Origin: Trema orientale
Taxonomy: Eukaryota; Streptophyta; Magnoliopsida; Rosales; Cannabaceae
Length of the DNA: 64,000 bases
Reading direction: 5' to 3'
Assembly: GCA_002914845.1 (NCBI GenBank)
Contig: JXTC01000030.1
Location: forward strand, 391,654-455,653
Shown here: piece by piece, positions 26,715 through 37,619 of the stretch
Position numbering within the stretch: the first letter of the stretch is position 1
Layout: each line of letters begins with the position of its first letter
Notes under the pieces: generated by a model
Seen by the model: only the letters and a program-made list of their open reading frames with translations
Told to the model about the DNA's origin: nothing
Database searches by the model: none
Program-made: the position numbers and the translations under genes

Positions 26715-27480
26715 GTGTGTTTTTAAGTGTTTTTGTTAGTTTGATATATTTTGTGTTTTTTTGTAGTTTTCGTGAATAAATGAGAATCAATGTGAATTTG
26801 TGCCCAAAAAAATATGTGTTTCAAACTATTTAGATTCAAGTCGAGACTGATTGAGATAAGCCAGAGTAAAAACGAGGCGAAGTGGAGCAAAAACAACGAA
26901 ACGGAGCACCCGAGCAGCAACCGGGGTGCCCTTGCACCATTGGACAGCAAGTGGGGCGCTCCTGTGTGTCCCTTGCTGCTTGGTGACGCTTCTGGGCTAC
27001 TTTTGGGGCATGGCTCCACCCTTGACATTTCCGGAACGCATTTTTGACCCCTTTTAATGAATTTTGACAGCATATATCACTTCTTTCTTATGATCCAATG
27101 GTGAAGACTCATCCATGTGTGCTTATTTTTCCTAGAATGAAGCTTAAAAATGGGGATGGAAGCACAATTTCAGGTGTGGAGAATTAGAGAGAAAAACACA
27201 AGAGAGACACCTAAATTTCTAAATAGAGAAAGCTTGGAGTTGGATATTCTAGAACAAGATTTAGAAGAATTTCTTGAAAATTTGAAGACTTGAAGCTCAT
27301 CTTCATAATAATTTTTCTTTTCCTTCCTCTCACCTTAATCTCTTAAAAATTTGTATTGAGCTTATTATATGAATATGCTTGGATTTATGAATATCTTGTT
27401 GAGATTAATGCTAGATTTTACTATGTTTGTTTATATTTGATAGCTGATATACCCTTTTTAATACTTTATTTTGATTATTT
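26715..27480. mobile_element. Possible LTR-type retroelement relic
   Basis: This stretch contains a GC-richer island (26,880-27,050) within AT-rich DNA, followed by purine-rich leader-like sequence and 'gattgaagctcatcttc'-like sequence that is common in plant LTR and leader regions. I found no paired LTR, primer-binding site or protein motif. The open frames on both strands in the island do not resemble known proteins. Confidence 0.25.
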
Positions 27481-27943
27481 TGTTAATTGTTGATCTATTT
27501 TCTATTTTTAATTCATTTATGCTTAATTTTGCTCAATACTTCTTTTTATTTTGCTAATAAAAATGCGACCATTGTGATTGTCATTTCCAGAGGAATTGAG
27601 AAAATGACAATATGAGAAATGAAAAGTTAAGCTCAAAATCTTATCCAAAAAAAAAAAAAAAAAGGGAAAAGTCAAGCTCAAAATTTTTATTTGCTAAATG
27701 ACTCGAGGGACTTTGCTTTTATATTATTGACTGACCTTGTTTCTATAGTAAGCGACCACCATGGTCGCTCAGTGTGAAATGAAAGGTCATTTTGCTAATA
27801 AAAATATTTCATTTTGTCATTTGCGAAAGCACTTGGCAGCTATATGTTGCTGCTTCTCTTGGTATTATATATGTTGAGTATGATTTGTTTACTAACTCGT
27901 TAGAAAATAAGCCACAACTTACAATATAATTTTCTACCAATAT

Positions 27944-30028
27944 ATGAGCACCCCAAAGCTGATTTCTCTTATACGAATGTGCACAATGTCCAAGTCAATA
28001 GTACAAGGCAAGCTCCTCCACCAGAAGATTATATCTCTAGGCTTACAAGATAACACCACTTTGTGCAAATACCTCATCAACTTCTACTTCTCTTGCCATT
28101 TGTATGACTCTGCCCGTCTTGTTTTCCGAACCATGGAAAACCCGTTGGATATTTCCTTGTGGAATGGCCTTATGGCAGCTTATACCAAGAATTTCATGTT
28201 CATTGAAGCGCTTGAGCTCTTTGAAAAGTTGTTACATTACCCTTACATGGATCCTGATAGTTTCTCATATCCGAGTGTTCTCAGGGCCTGTGGTGGATTG
28301 TGTAGAGTTGATTACGGGAAATTGGTGCATGCCCATTTAGTGAAAAATGGTTTTTTATCCAATGTTGTCGTGTCAAGCTCTTTACTGAGTATGTATGCAA
28401 AGTGCAATGTATTTGGGTGTGCTATACAAATGTTCGACGAAATGCCCGAAAGAGACGTGGCATGTTGGAATGCGGTGATTTCTTGTTATTATCAACATGG
28501 GCAACCTGAGAAGGTTGTAGAATTGTTTGAGAAAATGAGGATTGCTGGTTTTGATCCCAATTTAGTGACATTCACGGTCGTGATCTCGTCATGTGCGAGG
28601 CGTTTGGATTTAGAAAGAGGAAAGGAGATTCATAAGGAATTGATAAAAAGTGGATTTTCGTCATATGGTTGTGTTGGTTCTTCTCTTGTGGACATGTATG
28701 GAAAATGTGGGTGCTTAGAGATGGCTGAAGAAGTTTTCGAGCAAATCCCTCAAAAGAATGTAGTTGCTTGGAATTCCATGATTTCAGGTTACAGTTTGAA
28801 GGGTGACAGCAAATCTTGCATCAAACTTTTTAGAAGGATGAAAAATGAACGAACTAGACCTTCTTTGACTACTTTTAGCAGCATATTGTTGGCTTGTACA
28901 AGGTCAGTCCAACTTCAACATGGAAAATTTGTACATGGATACATATTCAGAAACAATATAGATGCTGATATCTACGTTAACAATTCCCTTATTGATCTAT
29001 ACTTCAAATGTGGAATTGTCATATATGCTAAAAATGTTTTTGAAAAGATGCCTAAGGTAGATGTAGTTTCTTGGAATGTCATGATCTCTGGATATGTAGA
29101 AGTGGGCAATTACTTTGGAGCTCTTGGCATCTATGATTCCATGAAGGAAGCTGGCGTAAGACCAGATGCCATTACATTCACTTCTGTTTTACCAGCTTGT
29201 TCACAACTAGCGGCTCTAGAAAAAGGCAAGGAGATACACAAGAGTATTATAGATCATAAGTTGGAAAATGACGAAGTAGTCATGGGGGCTCTCCTTGACA
29301 TGTATGCTAAATGTGGTACTCTGGATGAAGCAATTGATGTTTTTCAAAGATTGCCAGAGAGAGATCTTGTGTCATGGACCTCTATGATCACTGCCTATGG
29401 TTCTCATGGCCAAGCTTTAGAAGCTTTAAAGCTTTTTGCCGAAATGCAGAAGTCCAATGAAAAACCAGATGGAGTTACTTTCCTTGCAGTCTTATCTGCT
29501 TGTAGCCATGCTGGACTCATTGGTGAAGGTTTTAACTACTTTACTCAAATGATTACTGAGTTTGGGATTACACCCGGTGTAGAGCACTACTCATGTTTGG
29601 TGGATCTTCTTGGACGTGCTGGAAGATTGAGTGAAGCTTATAAGATTCTCCAAAGAAATGCAGAAATCAAGTACGATGTTGGCTTATTGAGTGCACTATT
29701 CTCGGCATGCCATTTATACAGGGATTTTGATTTGGGTGCAAAAGTTGCAAATTTGCTTATTGAGAAGGACCCTGATGATCCATCAACTTATATCATGCTA
29801 TCAAATATTTATGCTTCTCATAAAAACTGGCATGAGTTTAGGAAGGTGAGGTTAAAGATGAAAGAGCTAGGATTGAGGAAGAACCCTGGATGTAGCTGGA
29901 TTGAGACTAATGAAAGTACTCAGACTTTTTTTGTGCAAGACAAGTCCCATCCGCAAGCGGAAATGATATATGAATGCTTGAGAATTCTTAAGAGTCACAT
30001 GGAGAAATTTGATTTTTATTCAGATTAG
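27944..30028 (+). CDS. E-class pentatricopeptide repeat protein, like At5g27110
   Basis: Intronless frame of 694 aa. The chain is a continuous array of PPR motifs in the P-L-S pattern, seen as repeated phrases such as VVSWNVMISGY, LVDMYGKCG and PDAITFTSVLPAC, from about residue 40 to 560. The C-terminus (LRKNPGCSWIE... SHPQAEMIYECL) is an E/E+ type end without a DYW deaminase domain. As recalled, the Arabidopsis protein At5g27110 has the same length and block order, so this is probably its orthologue. Family role: site-specific RNA binding in mitochondria or plastids, often for C-to-U editing with a DYW partner. The target transcript is unknown. The start ATG is the first in frame; the short N-terminus before the repeats carries no obvious long transit peptide. 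Confidence 0.93.
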   Translation: MSTPKLISLIRMCTMSKSIVQGKLLHQKIISLGLQDNTTLCKYLINFYFSCHLYDSARLVFRTMENPLDISLWNGLMAAYTKNFMFIEALELFEKLLHYPYMDPDSFSYPSVLRACGGLCRVDYGKLVHAHLVKNGFLSNVVVSSSLLSMYAKCNVFGCAIQMFDEMPERDVACWNAVISCYYQHGQPEKVVELFEKMRIAGFDPNLVTFTVVISSCARRLDLERGKEIHKELIKSGFSSYGCVGSSLVDMYGKCGCLEMAEEVFEQIPQKNVVAWNSMISGYSLKGDSKSCIKLFRRMKNERTRPSLTTFSSILLACTRSVQLQHGKFVHGYIFRNNIDADIYVNNSLIDLYFKCGIVIYAKNVFEKMPKVDVVSWNVMISGYVEVGNYFGALGIYDSMKEAGVRPDAITFTSVLPACSQLAALEKGKEIHKSIIDHKLENDEVVMGALLDMYAKCGTLDEAIDVFQRLPERDLVSWTSMITAYGSHGQALEALKLFAEMQKSNEKPDGVTFLAVLSACSHAGLIGEGFNYFTQMITEFGITPGVEHYSCLVDLLGRAGRLSEAYKILQRNAEIKYDVGLLSALFSACHLYRDFDLGAKVANLLIEKDPDDPSTYIMLSNIYASHKNWHEFRKVRLKMKELGLRKNPGCSWIETNESTQTFFVQDKSHPQAEMIYECLRILKSHMEKFDFYSD

Positions 30029-30168
30029 CAAATTAGTCACTAATAGGATGTACAAAATATTACAGGACTTATAGCATCTTCTCTTTCTTTTTCTTCTTCC
30101 AGTAGTCAAATAGTAGGTGACTTTAAAACTAGTGGGTAAGTAGCACATATATTGCTTTAAGTTGACTC

Positions 30169-30366
30169 AAATAAAACTTTTTTAATGGCCAACTGGGGCT
30201 AGCTCAGTTGGTCTAAGGTTTGAGGGTTGTGTGTGTGTGTTTGGGGGGGTCAGGGGTTCAAACCTTGGTAGTGTGTGTGTGTCATTTTTCTTTAATTTGT
30301 AATAAGTGGTGATCATTAGTTAAGCCCTACTTTTTTTTAAAAAAAAATAAATAAAACTTTTTTAAT
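30169..30366 (+). mobile_element. tRNA-derived SINE with an 18-bp target duplication
   Basis: The body is about 30,187-30,348 (162 bp). Near the left end GGGGCTAGCTCAGTTGGTCT contains a pol III A box, and CAGGGGTTCAAACCTTGG contains a B box about 50 bases further. A GT-rich region lies between and after them, then an A-rich tail. AAATAAAACTTTTTTAAT occurs as a perfect 18-bp direct repeat at 30,169-30,186 and 30,349-30,366. A perfect duplication points to a recent insertion. It sits about 160 bp downstream of the PPR stop codon. Confidence 0.88.
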
Positions 30367-30399
30367 AAAACTTTGGTTGGGAATTAATAGTGCTATATA

Positions 30400-32963
30400 A
30401 AAATGGCCTTCATTGCCATGTGACTTGTGGGAAATATCTAATTACCCACATAATCCTAACCCTCTGTGAAAATCAAAGCTCAAAGACTATTCTTTATGCT
30501 TGTACCTTGACTCTTCTTTCCACAAAACTAAGCATCAACCTTGTACAATCTCCACCAACGTGTTCGATGAAGGCTCTAACTATCCATTTGTAGTTTCTTG
30601 ACGTAGCCGCTGACTAAGGATCTGTCATCAACGATGTTGTTGTTTTCGTTGAGTATATTGTCTATTAATTTATTTGAGACCAAAATTCCTTGATGGTGAG
30701 TTTCTTTCTGAATTTGTTATAAATTGTTTTCTTCTTGAATATCAATGTTTCATCTCTTTTTTCGTACTTGAACTTGGTCGAAAACAAACATGTTGCTACA
30801 TGTTTGTTCTTTTGTATTGCAGCAACATGTTTGTTCTTTTGTATTGCACAAAAAATCCTAGCTGGAAATGTTCAACCGAAATATGATACTTACAGATTAA
30901 TGCTTTCAGCTTGACTACTTTTGACATGTGTCGAACACTTGATGAGAAATTTTATGGTTTTCTACCCTATTCGAGCTACAATCAATAACGTTAGTCGTGA
31001 ATTCTCAACATTTCATTAAAAAAAGAGACCTTCTTTATTAGTGGTTTTACGAATTATGATAAATTTTTTGGGTTGAACAGGTATATCTTCCCTTCTAGGC
31101 TTAAATATCCGTAAATCTCACCAATTTAAAGCTTATAGCTAAATGGCCTCATTAGATAACCAGTGAAAGTATATACCAAAAGTATCCTCATCAAAACCCA
31201 TGTTTTTTTTTAATTTTTTTTAATTTATTAATTGATGACCATTTTGTTAGTAAAGAGGTTTTAAAACTATTTTTAACATTTATGAGTACATGAAATTTTA
31301 GAAAATAACCTTTACAACCATTAATGGGATATCACGTTTAGGTAGTATATTTCATGTTTCTCTTGGCATATCCATTTATGTATCCGATATATTTTCATAT
31401 ATACTATTTGCTGCATTATTAACTTTTATCCTCAACAAAACCTATAATTTCCTATAAATCAATATCTATTTATTAGTTGAAAGGGTTTTAATGTTTATGA
31501 GCTCATTGAATTATATCAAATGAAACTACTGCCATTAACGAGAAATCACCATCGAATATAATATATATATATCTATATTTTTTTTTTCCTTGGCATATCC
31601 ATTTAGTATATTTTTATATTTACCAATTCTAATATTGCTATGCACCATTTTTAGAGTTAGATATACTAAGCCTATAAACAAATATACTACGACTAAATAA
31701 AACCTTGATAAATGAATATTCGATAAATTAATAAACTCGGTGAAATAATAAAATCTTTCGATTCCAATTTGGACTAATATGCTAAATTAATATTATTGCT
31801 AAATGCATAAGATAATAATCTTTTCGTAGTTCTTTTAGGATTCGTTGAATATATAAATTAATAATTAACTAAATACATAAAAGAAATAACACATACTTCA
31901 CAATATTAATGAGTTTTTTCAAATAACTTCTATTTTCTTATTCTATTCTTTTTCAAAACGCATCTAAAATTGTTCGCTTATTATTTGTACTTAAATTGAA
32001 CTCAGTCTCATATCTAATTTTTGCAATGTATACAACACTTATTGTATATGATTTGAAATATATTTATAATGATTTTGGATACTAGAAGTAAAACTAATGA
32101 TTGTTTATAGATATTATGTTCAATATACATGAAACATCTTGAAATACATCTCATAAGGTATTATCATTTTTTTTAATGAATACGGTATTAAATTTTAAAG
32201 CTACATTTATCATATGTATATCTAATTCTTAACTTTTTGATGAATACGGAAAATTTTATTTATCTACAAATAACATATATTAACTTTTATGTATATATGT
32301 GTTAACTTTTATGCTTCTTTGTATACACATATTAACTTTACTGTACCTAATTTTAATTATTATACGTCATAAATGTATATTAGGAGGGAAAAAATGTACA
32401 AGTATTAAACTCATACTCTTTTAAATTAATAAATCTTTATTTATAGATAAATTAATAAATTATTCATTTGTCGATAAATAAATAATATATATAAAATAAT
32501 AATTTTTCCTAGTTCTAGTAGTATTAATTTATAGAGTTTTTACTATAAAAAGTTATCTACCAAACATAAAAACTAATATGCAAATATACTACAACTGAAA
32601 AGATATTCATAAAAAAATTAAAGATCACAAAGCAGTATATATGAAAATATATCAAGTAAACAACTTATATACAAAGAGAAAAAATAAATATAAACAAATA
32701 TATTATTTAATGGCAATTTGTCGTTAATAGTAGTAAAGGACAAATAAAAAGTAAAAAAGAAAACTAAAATATCCTAACTAACAACTAGGCTCTTACCTAT
32801 GAACAAGGGTCATTAAGCTATAAATTTGTAATTCGTGTCATTTACTGATACTAATTTAAAATAAAAAGTAAAAATACACCATAAATTCTCTAAACTAGTT
32901 TTTACAGATGAAGTTATTTGTAAATAAAAAAGAAAACGAACTGGTGTTTATGTAATTAACTTT
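30400..32963. other. AT-rich intergenic DNA
   Basis: No coding exon is seen. A roughly 25-base phrase containing ACATGTTTGTTCTTTTGTAT is repeated directly near 30,797-30,846. Otherwise the sequence is very AT-rich with scattered TA runs. Confidence 0.5.
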
Positions 32964-33365
32964 GGCTATGTTTGGTAGGAAGGAAAAGTGAGAGAAATGA
33001 AAAGTTTCGAGGGAAAAGTAGAGGAAAATAAAAATTTGGGTTGTTTAGTAGAAGAGAAAAGGGAAAGGAAGAGAAAAAGGGAAAGAAAAGGAGAAGGAAA
33101 AAGTTGGTAGAACCCACTCAAATATTTTCCTCCCAAAAATAAAAAGAAAAGGAGGAAGAATTATTTTTTACTAATGTTTTAAAGTGAATTTACCAAATTA
33201 ATCTTGTACACGACTTTTAAAATTTTAATAAAAAGAGACGACTTTTAATATACTAGTTTTCTTTCTTTCGTACATACAAAATAACAATAGAAGAAATACA
33301 CTTTCTTTTCCATCATACACATTTTCTTTCCCTCCTATGTTCTTTCCTCTCTACCAAACATAGCC
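32964..33365. mobile_element. MITE with perfect 15-bp inverted ends GGCTATGTTTGGTAG
   Basis: A 402-bp element starts GGCTATGTTTGGTAG and ends CTACCAAACATAGCC, a perfect inverted repeat. Purine-rich sequence follows the left end and pyrimidine-rich sequence precedes the right end, so the arms are longer imperfect inverted repeats. TTT and TTA flank the ends. There is no transposase. A degenerate relative is at 944-1331. Confidence 0.82.
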
Positions 33366-33960
33366 TTAGATTATGAATCAGATGCTATATTATGATTATC
33401 ATTTTGAAGCATTGGTACTTGGGCATTTTTTAAAAAATTATATGAATTGACATTTCTTCTTTTATTTTGAGATACAAAATAGTTAGACTTTGCTTCAATT
33501 TATTAAAAAAAAAAAAAAACTAGGCTGACTAATTATTTGATTATGTTTTTGACCTAAAACTTAGTATGTGATCAAGCTCAAAAATTTATAATTAAATGTC
33601 CAACTAATAGAAAAAATGAAAATGCAATATATCTTACAACTGAAATTGAAAAAAAAAATAAATATTTAGCTATAACTTTTAAAAAATGAACATGTACTTA
33701 AATAATTTAAAAAATCAATCGTCCACCTAATTTTCTCAGAAGAGTTTCTTACAAAACTCTGGCTTAAAATTGTTAATTCCCTTTATTAAAAAAAAAAATG
33801 ATAACTCCCCCTCATTCTTTTTGATAAAACTTTTTTTTTTTTTAATGAATGAGTTATGATTCCGTGTTTCGCCAGTCAAAATTGATAATTCCTCTCATTC
33901 TTTTTTAGATTAAGTTTAGACTTTTTTTTTAAAAAATTTTTGGAGCAGGAAAAGAGGACA
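33366..33960. other. AT-rich region upstream of the ROMO1-like gene
   Basis: Rich in poly-A and poly-T runs. A pair of related phrases ('aactccc(c)ctcattctttttgat' and 'aattcctctcattcttttttag') at about 33,800 and 33,885 forms an imperfect direct repeat. No gene is seen. Confidence 0.45.
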
Positions 33961-33971
33961 TTAGGGAAGCC

Positions 33972-33980
33972 ATATAAACA
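33972..33980 (+). promoter_or_regulatory. Probable TATA box of the ROMO1-like gene
   Basis: ATATAAACA lies about 190 bases before the start codon, on the correct strand and at the edge where base composition becomes less AT-rich. Transcription would start near 34,005. This is inferred from position and sequence only. Confidence 0.45.
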
Positions 33981-34059
33981 AGAGGCGAAAACCCAAGAAT
34001 TATAGGCCGTGTATGCCATATTCGATAACATCACTCGCCATAGCCAAACAATCACTAGT

Positions 34060-34109
34060 TAGGGATCTTTTCTCTTCTCTTTGCTAGGGATCTTTTCTCT
34101 TCTCTTTGC
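34060..34109 (+). repeat. Perfect 25-bp tandem duplication in the ROMO1-like leader
   Basis: Two identical 25-base units lie head to tail at 34,060-34,084 and 34,085-34,109. Each contains GGGATCTTTTCTCTTCTC. They fall in the probable 5' UTR, 56 bases before the start codon. Confidence 0.9.
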
Positions 34110-34164
34110 GGCTGTATCAAATATCTATATACAAATATACGTACAAAACTTGTGTTGGATAACA

Positions 34165-36442
34165 ATGGCGAGGGACAGCTGTATGACTCGTGTAGCCGCC
34201 GGTGTCGCAGTCGGCGGTGCCGTTGGTGGTGCTGTTGGTAATTCTCCAAATAATCCCCTGCTTTCATATATATACACACATACATATATGTATATATAAT
34301 ATCGGAATACCCTTTATCGTAAAATCCGCTCTGTTAGTTTCAATATGGGTTTAGGGTTTTGGTTGGCTAATTTTCTCTCACCATGTTGGTCCTATGGACT
34401 TATATGCTTGTTCTTCTCCATTTTTATCATCTGGGTATCTGAATTTGTGGTCTAAGTTTGAAGTTAGCTATCTCACTTTTGAGTCTCAAATGGGGGGTTT
34501 TCCCTTTGTTACAAGTTACTGAAATATACCGACTTTTTGGCAAAGATGAAAATTGGTTGGTCATTTCTGGGAAGCTTTAAGGTGATTGGTTTAACATGAT
34601 TATTCACAAGTAAGAGGCTTGGTTCTCATTACAATTTTCATCTGGAACTGTAGAAAAAATAACCTGATGTTTAGGAAAGACATTGGGGTTGATCACTGTA
34701 ATGAGACTTTCCTTTCTTCTAGTTAGTGTAGTTGAACTTGGTCTATAACAGATTCTACTACTTATTTAATTCCTATTTTTTAACTGGAGTTTTCTGCTGT
34801 AAGATCTATTCGTTTGGAAGCATTGTCTGAGATTTTCTTTGACAGTCCAATGTGGCTCCAGTGTGTTCTACGGATTCCATACATTAAAATAGGTCATAGT
34901 GTTGGGTATACATTGAACTATTTGAGCTTGGAGTTACAATGGTTAGATTTTCTTTTGGTGGCGGAGGGCAACTGGGATGAAATTTTGATTTGAGTAGAAC
35001 ATGGTGAGATGTATTAATTTCTAGTTCATCCAATCTTCTACATAGGCTCAACTAATTTATTGATTATGATTTTGCCTTTTATTTACCTGGAAAGTAAAAA
35101 GTTCAAGTTTTCATAACTAATATGTCTGCAACATTATCTTATGCTGGAAAATCTGTATAGATTTATGTCGATGGAACTTTATTTGTTGATACATAATATA
35201 TGAATTTATGAATCTAATGGTAATAATATTGTCTTGAATGGCCATTGGATTAATCGAAGAATGCTTTTTAAGAATCATTGTGGATTTTTATTAGTATTCT
35301 TGCGTAGTTAGCTATTCTTTTCTTTGCTTGAAGTTGAGCCTAGTAGGATGTTAGTCATTTTTGTGATTTTGTGTCTAATAATAACTTTATATCCAGGTGC
35401 TGTATATGGAACATATGAGGCTATTAGATATAAGGTACACAATCTGATCTTGTCCTGATCTTCCACTTTGGATATTGGATTATCTCAAGTCGGCTCTTCT
35501 TTCTATATGTTATCCTTCATTGTCTTTTGCACAGAATTTATCTTTGATGTTCTAAATTTCCATTGTCTCTCCACTGAAGCTTTTCATGTTATTGTCGTTT
35601 TATTGTAGTGGTTATCAGTGTGCTATGTTCCAGTTGTCTATGGAGACTTAAAAAGTAAAGCGTACACCACCAAGCAATATTATCCAAATTATTATTATTA
35701 TTATTTTTTTTGCAAATTTTAGTTTACTAGCATATATGAAAACAGGAAAAAAGTTTGTTAAACCGTGATAATTTGTTTTAGGAACTGAGCACAGAGAAGA
35801 GATTAAGTTTTTTGTATGATTGTGGGAAATTCGGAAAAAAAAAAAGGTTCCTAAATGTAGTAGTAAAAGATGCAAAAAGGTTTTAGAGGTTGTGGTACAG
35901 TTGGAACTTGAATGACTGGGTTGCTGCTTGATTACATGGAAGTCAATCTCAGGTTGTAGGATACGTGGATATGTCTTTTTCAATCTGTAAGTAATGTGAT
36001 TTGCTTTTAATGGTCAGGAAAAGGTGACTTTTAGATTTAGAGTTATTTTATAACCAAAATGGGGGATAAAAAGAGGCTGTTAAGGAGCATTGACCAATAC
36101 TTTGTGGCTTTCGCGGAGAACAGTAATTTGCTTGCATTGTGAAGTGGTTCTTTTTCCTTCTCCACTTATGTTGTTTGCTTATTGTCTAGTTGTGATCTAC
36201 ACTGTCTAGTCTGTTTACTGTTTGTATCTTCTCTTTAGCTATCAATGTTATGAACACTTAGCTTCATATTTATTTTTAAGCGGAAAGAAAAACTTTTTTC
36301 TCATTTACATATTGGTTGAGGAATGCAGGTCCCAGGATTACTCAAGATTAGGTATATTGGACAAACGACACTTGGGAGTGCAGCTATTTTTGGTCTCTTT
36401 TTGGGTGCTGGGAGCTTAATTCACTGTGGGAAGTCCTATTAA
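34165..36442 (+). CDS. ROMO1/Mgr2-like mitochondrial inner-membrane protein
   Basis: Three coding exons: 34165-34237, 35397-35434 and 36329-36442, all GT-AG with matching phases (the first intron splits a Gly codon). The product has 74 aa. It begins MARDSCMTRVAAGVAVGGAV, has a glycine-rich first membrane segment (about 10-32), a short turn with YGTYEAIRYK, and a second membrane segment (about 47-68) with GQTTLGSAAIFGLFLGAGS. This matches the plant 'reactive oxygen species modulator 1' family, related to yeast Mgr2, which acts at the TIM23 translocase lateral gate. The length is normal for the family. The middle exon has only 38 bases, so single-exon scans miss the gene. Function in plants is inferred from the family. 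Confidence 0.92.
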
Positions 36443-37040
36443 GCCCATCTTTTTCCTTTCTTTTTGGTGTACGAAAATAAATTCAGATGCTGTTGATTTA
36501 TAAATTTTATGGTTTCTACTTTTTGCCATATTGCGAGTGTAAAGGTGACAAGTCAGGGTGACCAGATGTTGCTTCAGTGTGGTCTGTTGTTTTAATGGGT
36601 GTTGGAGTAGTTTCATGGCCATTTTTGTTAGTTTTGTTTTTTGTTTTTGCTTTCTCTTGTTACTGGGTGTATTAATTCTAGACTTGCATCTTGAAATTTC
36701 ACCGCATTTGATCTCTTCGAAATTTGCGCTATAACGTAACATTCAATGTTTTCATCAATGCTAATGCTCGATTTTGTTCATGGGAGAATAAGATTTCGAG
36801 TCAATCGCCATCTTTTGAGTTCTGTTCTCGGTCTGCTGCATGATTATTTTGCTGGCTAGATTTCCTATTATTGAAGTTCTCCGAAACAGCTGGACTTTAA
36901 TAGTAATTCTAGGTACTTTATTTCCAAGTAGATTGATGGAATTTGCTTACGACCATAGCAAAAAAAAAAGGCGTATATCACTATTTTTTGAACTTTTTTA
37001 AGCTTTTATCTTTCAACTATCGTCTGTCCTTTTTTTTTTT
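36443..37040. other. 3' UTR of the ROMO1-like gene and convergent intergenic DNA
   Basis: The first few hundred bases are the likely 3' UTR of the + strand gene. The gene on the other side is on the - strand, so the two genes converge. The minus-strand open frame at 36.4-36.7 kb is not supported by any family match. Confidence 0.4.
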
Positions 37041-37043
37041 TGA

Positions 37044-37157
37044 TATAGTTGTTAGGTTAATATGGGGAGTGGGGAGGAGGGTGGGGTTAGATCCCCACAT
37101 CTCATACTCCTCAAAGAGGAGTTTTTCCACTCGAGCTACTAGCTCGTGGTTGGTCTG
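37044..37157 (-). mobile_element. tRNA-derived SINE, minus strand
   Basis: Read on the minus strand, CCACGAGCTAGTAGCTCGAG resembles a tRNA 5' end with an A box (TAGCTCGAGTGG), and GTGGGGATCTAACCCC resembles a B box about 50 bases on. A run of A on the minus strand (T run near 37,030) would be the tail. It lies between the convergent ROMO1-like and receptor genes. Confidence 0.6.
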
Positions 37158-37259
37158 AGGCATTTTTGAAGCGTGAACTTCGATCTTTGTGGTCAGTGAA
37201 AGAGCCCCTCATAGTTCCTAGGTTCCTGTATAATTGGCTTCTGTGGATATTTGAATTGA

Positions 37260-37300
37260 AAAAATGGAAAAAAAGAAAAAAGAAAAAAAGAAGAAGAAAA
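37260..37300. repeat. Purine-rich A/AAG tract
   Basis: A simple A/G-rich run (AAAAAAGAAAAAAGAAAAAA type) between the two convergent genes. It has no visible function. Confidence 0.7.
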
Positions 37301-37619
37301 TGAGAATGTCGATCTATTTCTTCCTAGTAATTTGTTTTCCCAGAATATTAGTCTTTCTACTCGGATTGTATGATCACATTAATCAGATAAGGAAACAGGT
37401 TAAACTGGAGCTTAGACAAATAAGAAGCTTATGAACTTTTCTGTAGTTGTAAACGTTGGTGTAATTTAAATGTATCTGATTCTGTGATGCCTGGACAATC
37501 ACTTGACAACGGCCAAAAGACGCAGAAACGTTTTTCTTCTGACATGAGCAAGCGCAAACGAAAGAACAAAACCAATAGAGACATTAGAATAGAGAATACA
37601 CACCCAGTGCTGTAAGAAC

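Noticed and set aside
26723..27073. 116-aa minus-strand frame in a GC-richer island
   Set aside because: No domain is visible and the opposite strand is also open; more likely a retroelement relic.
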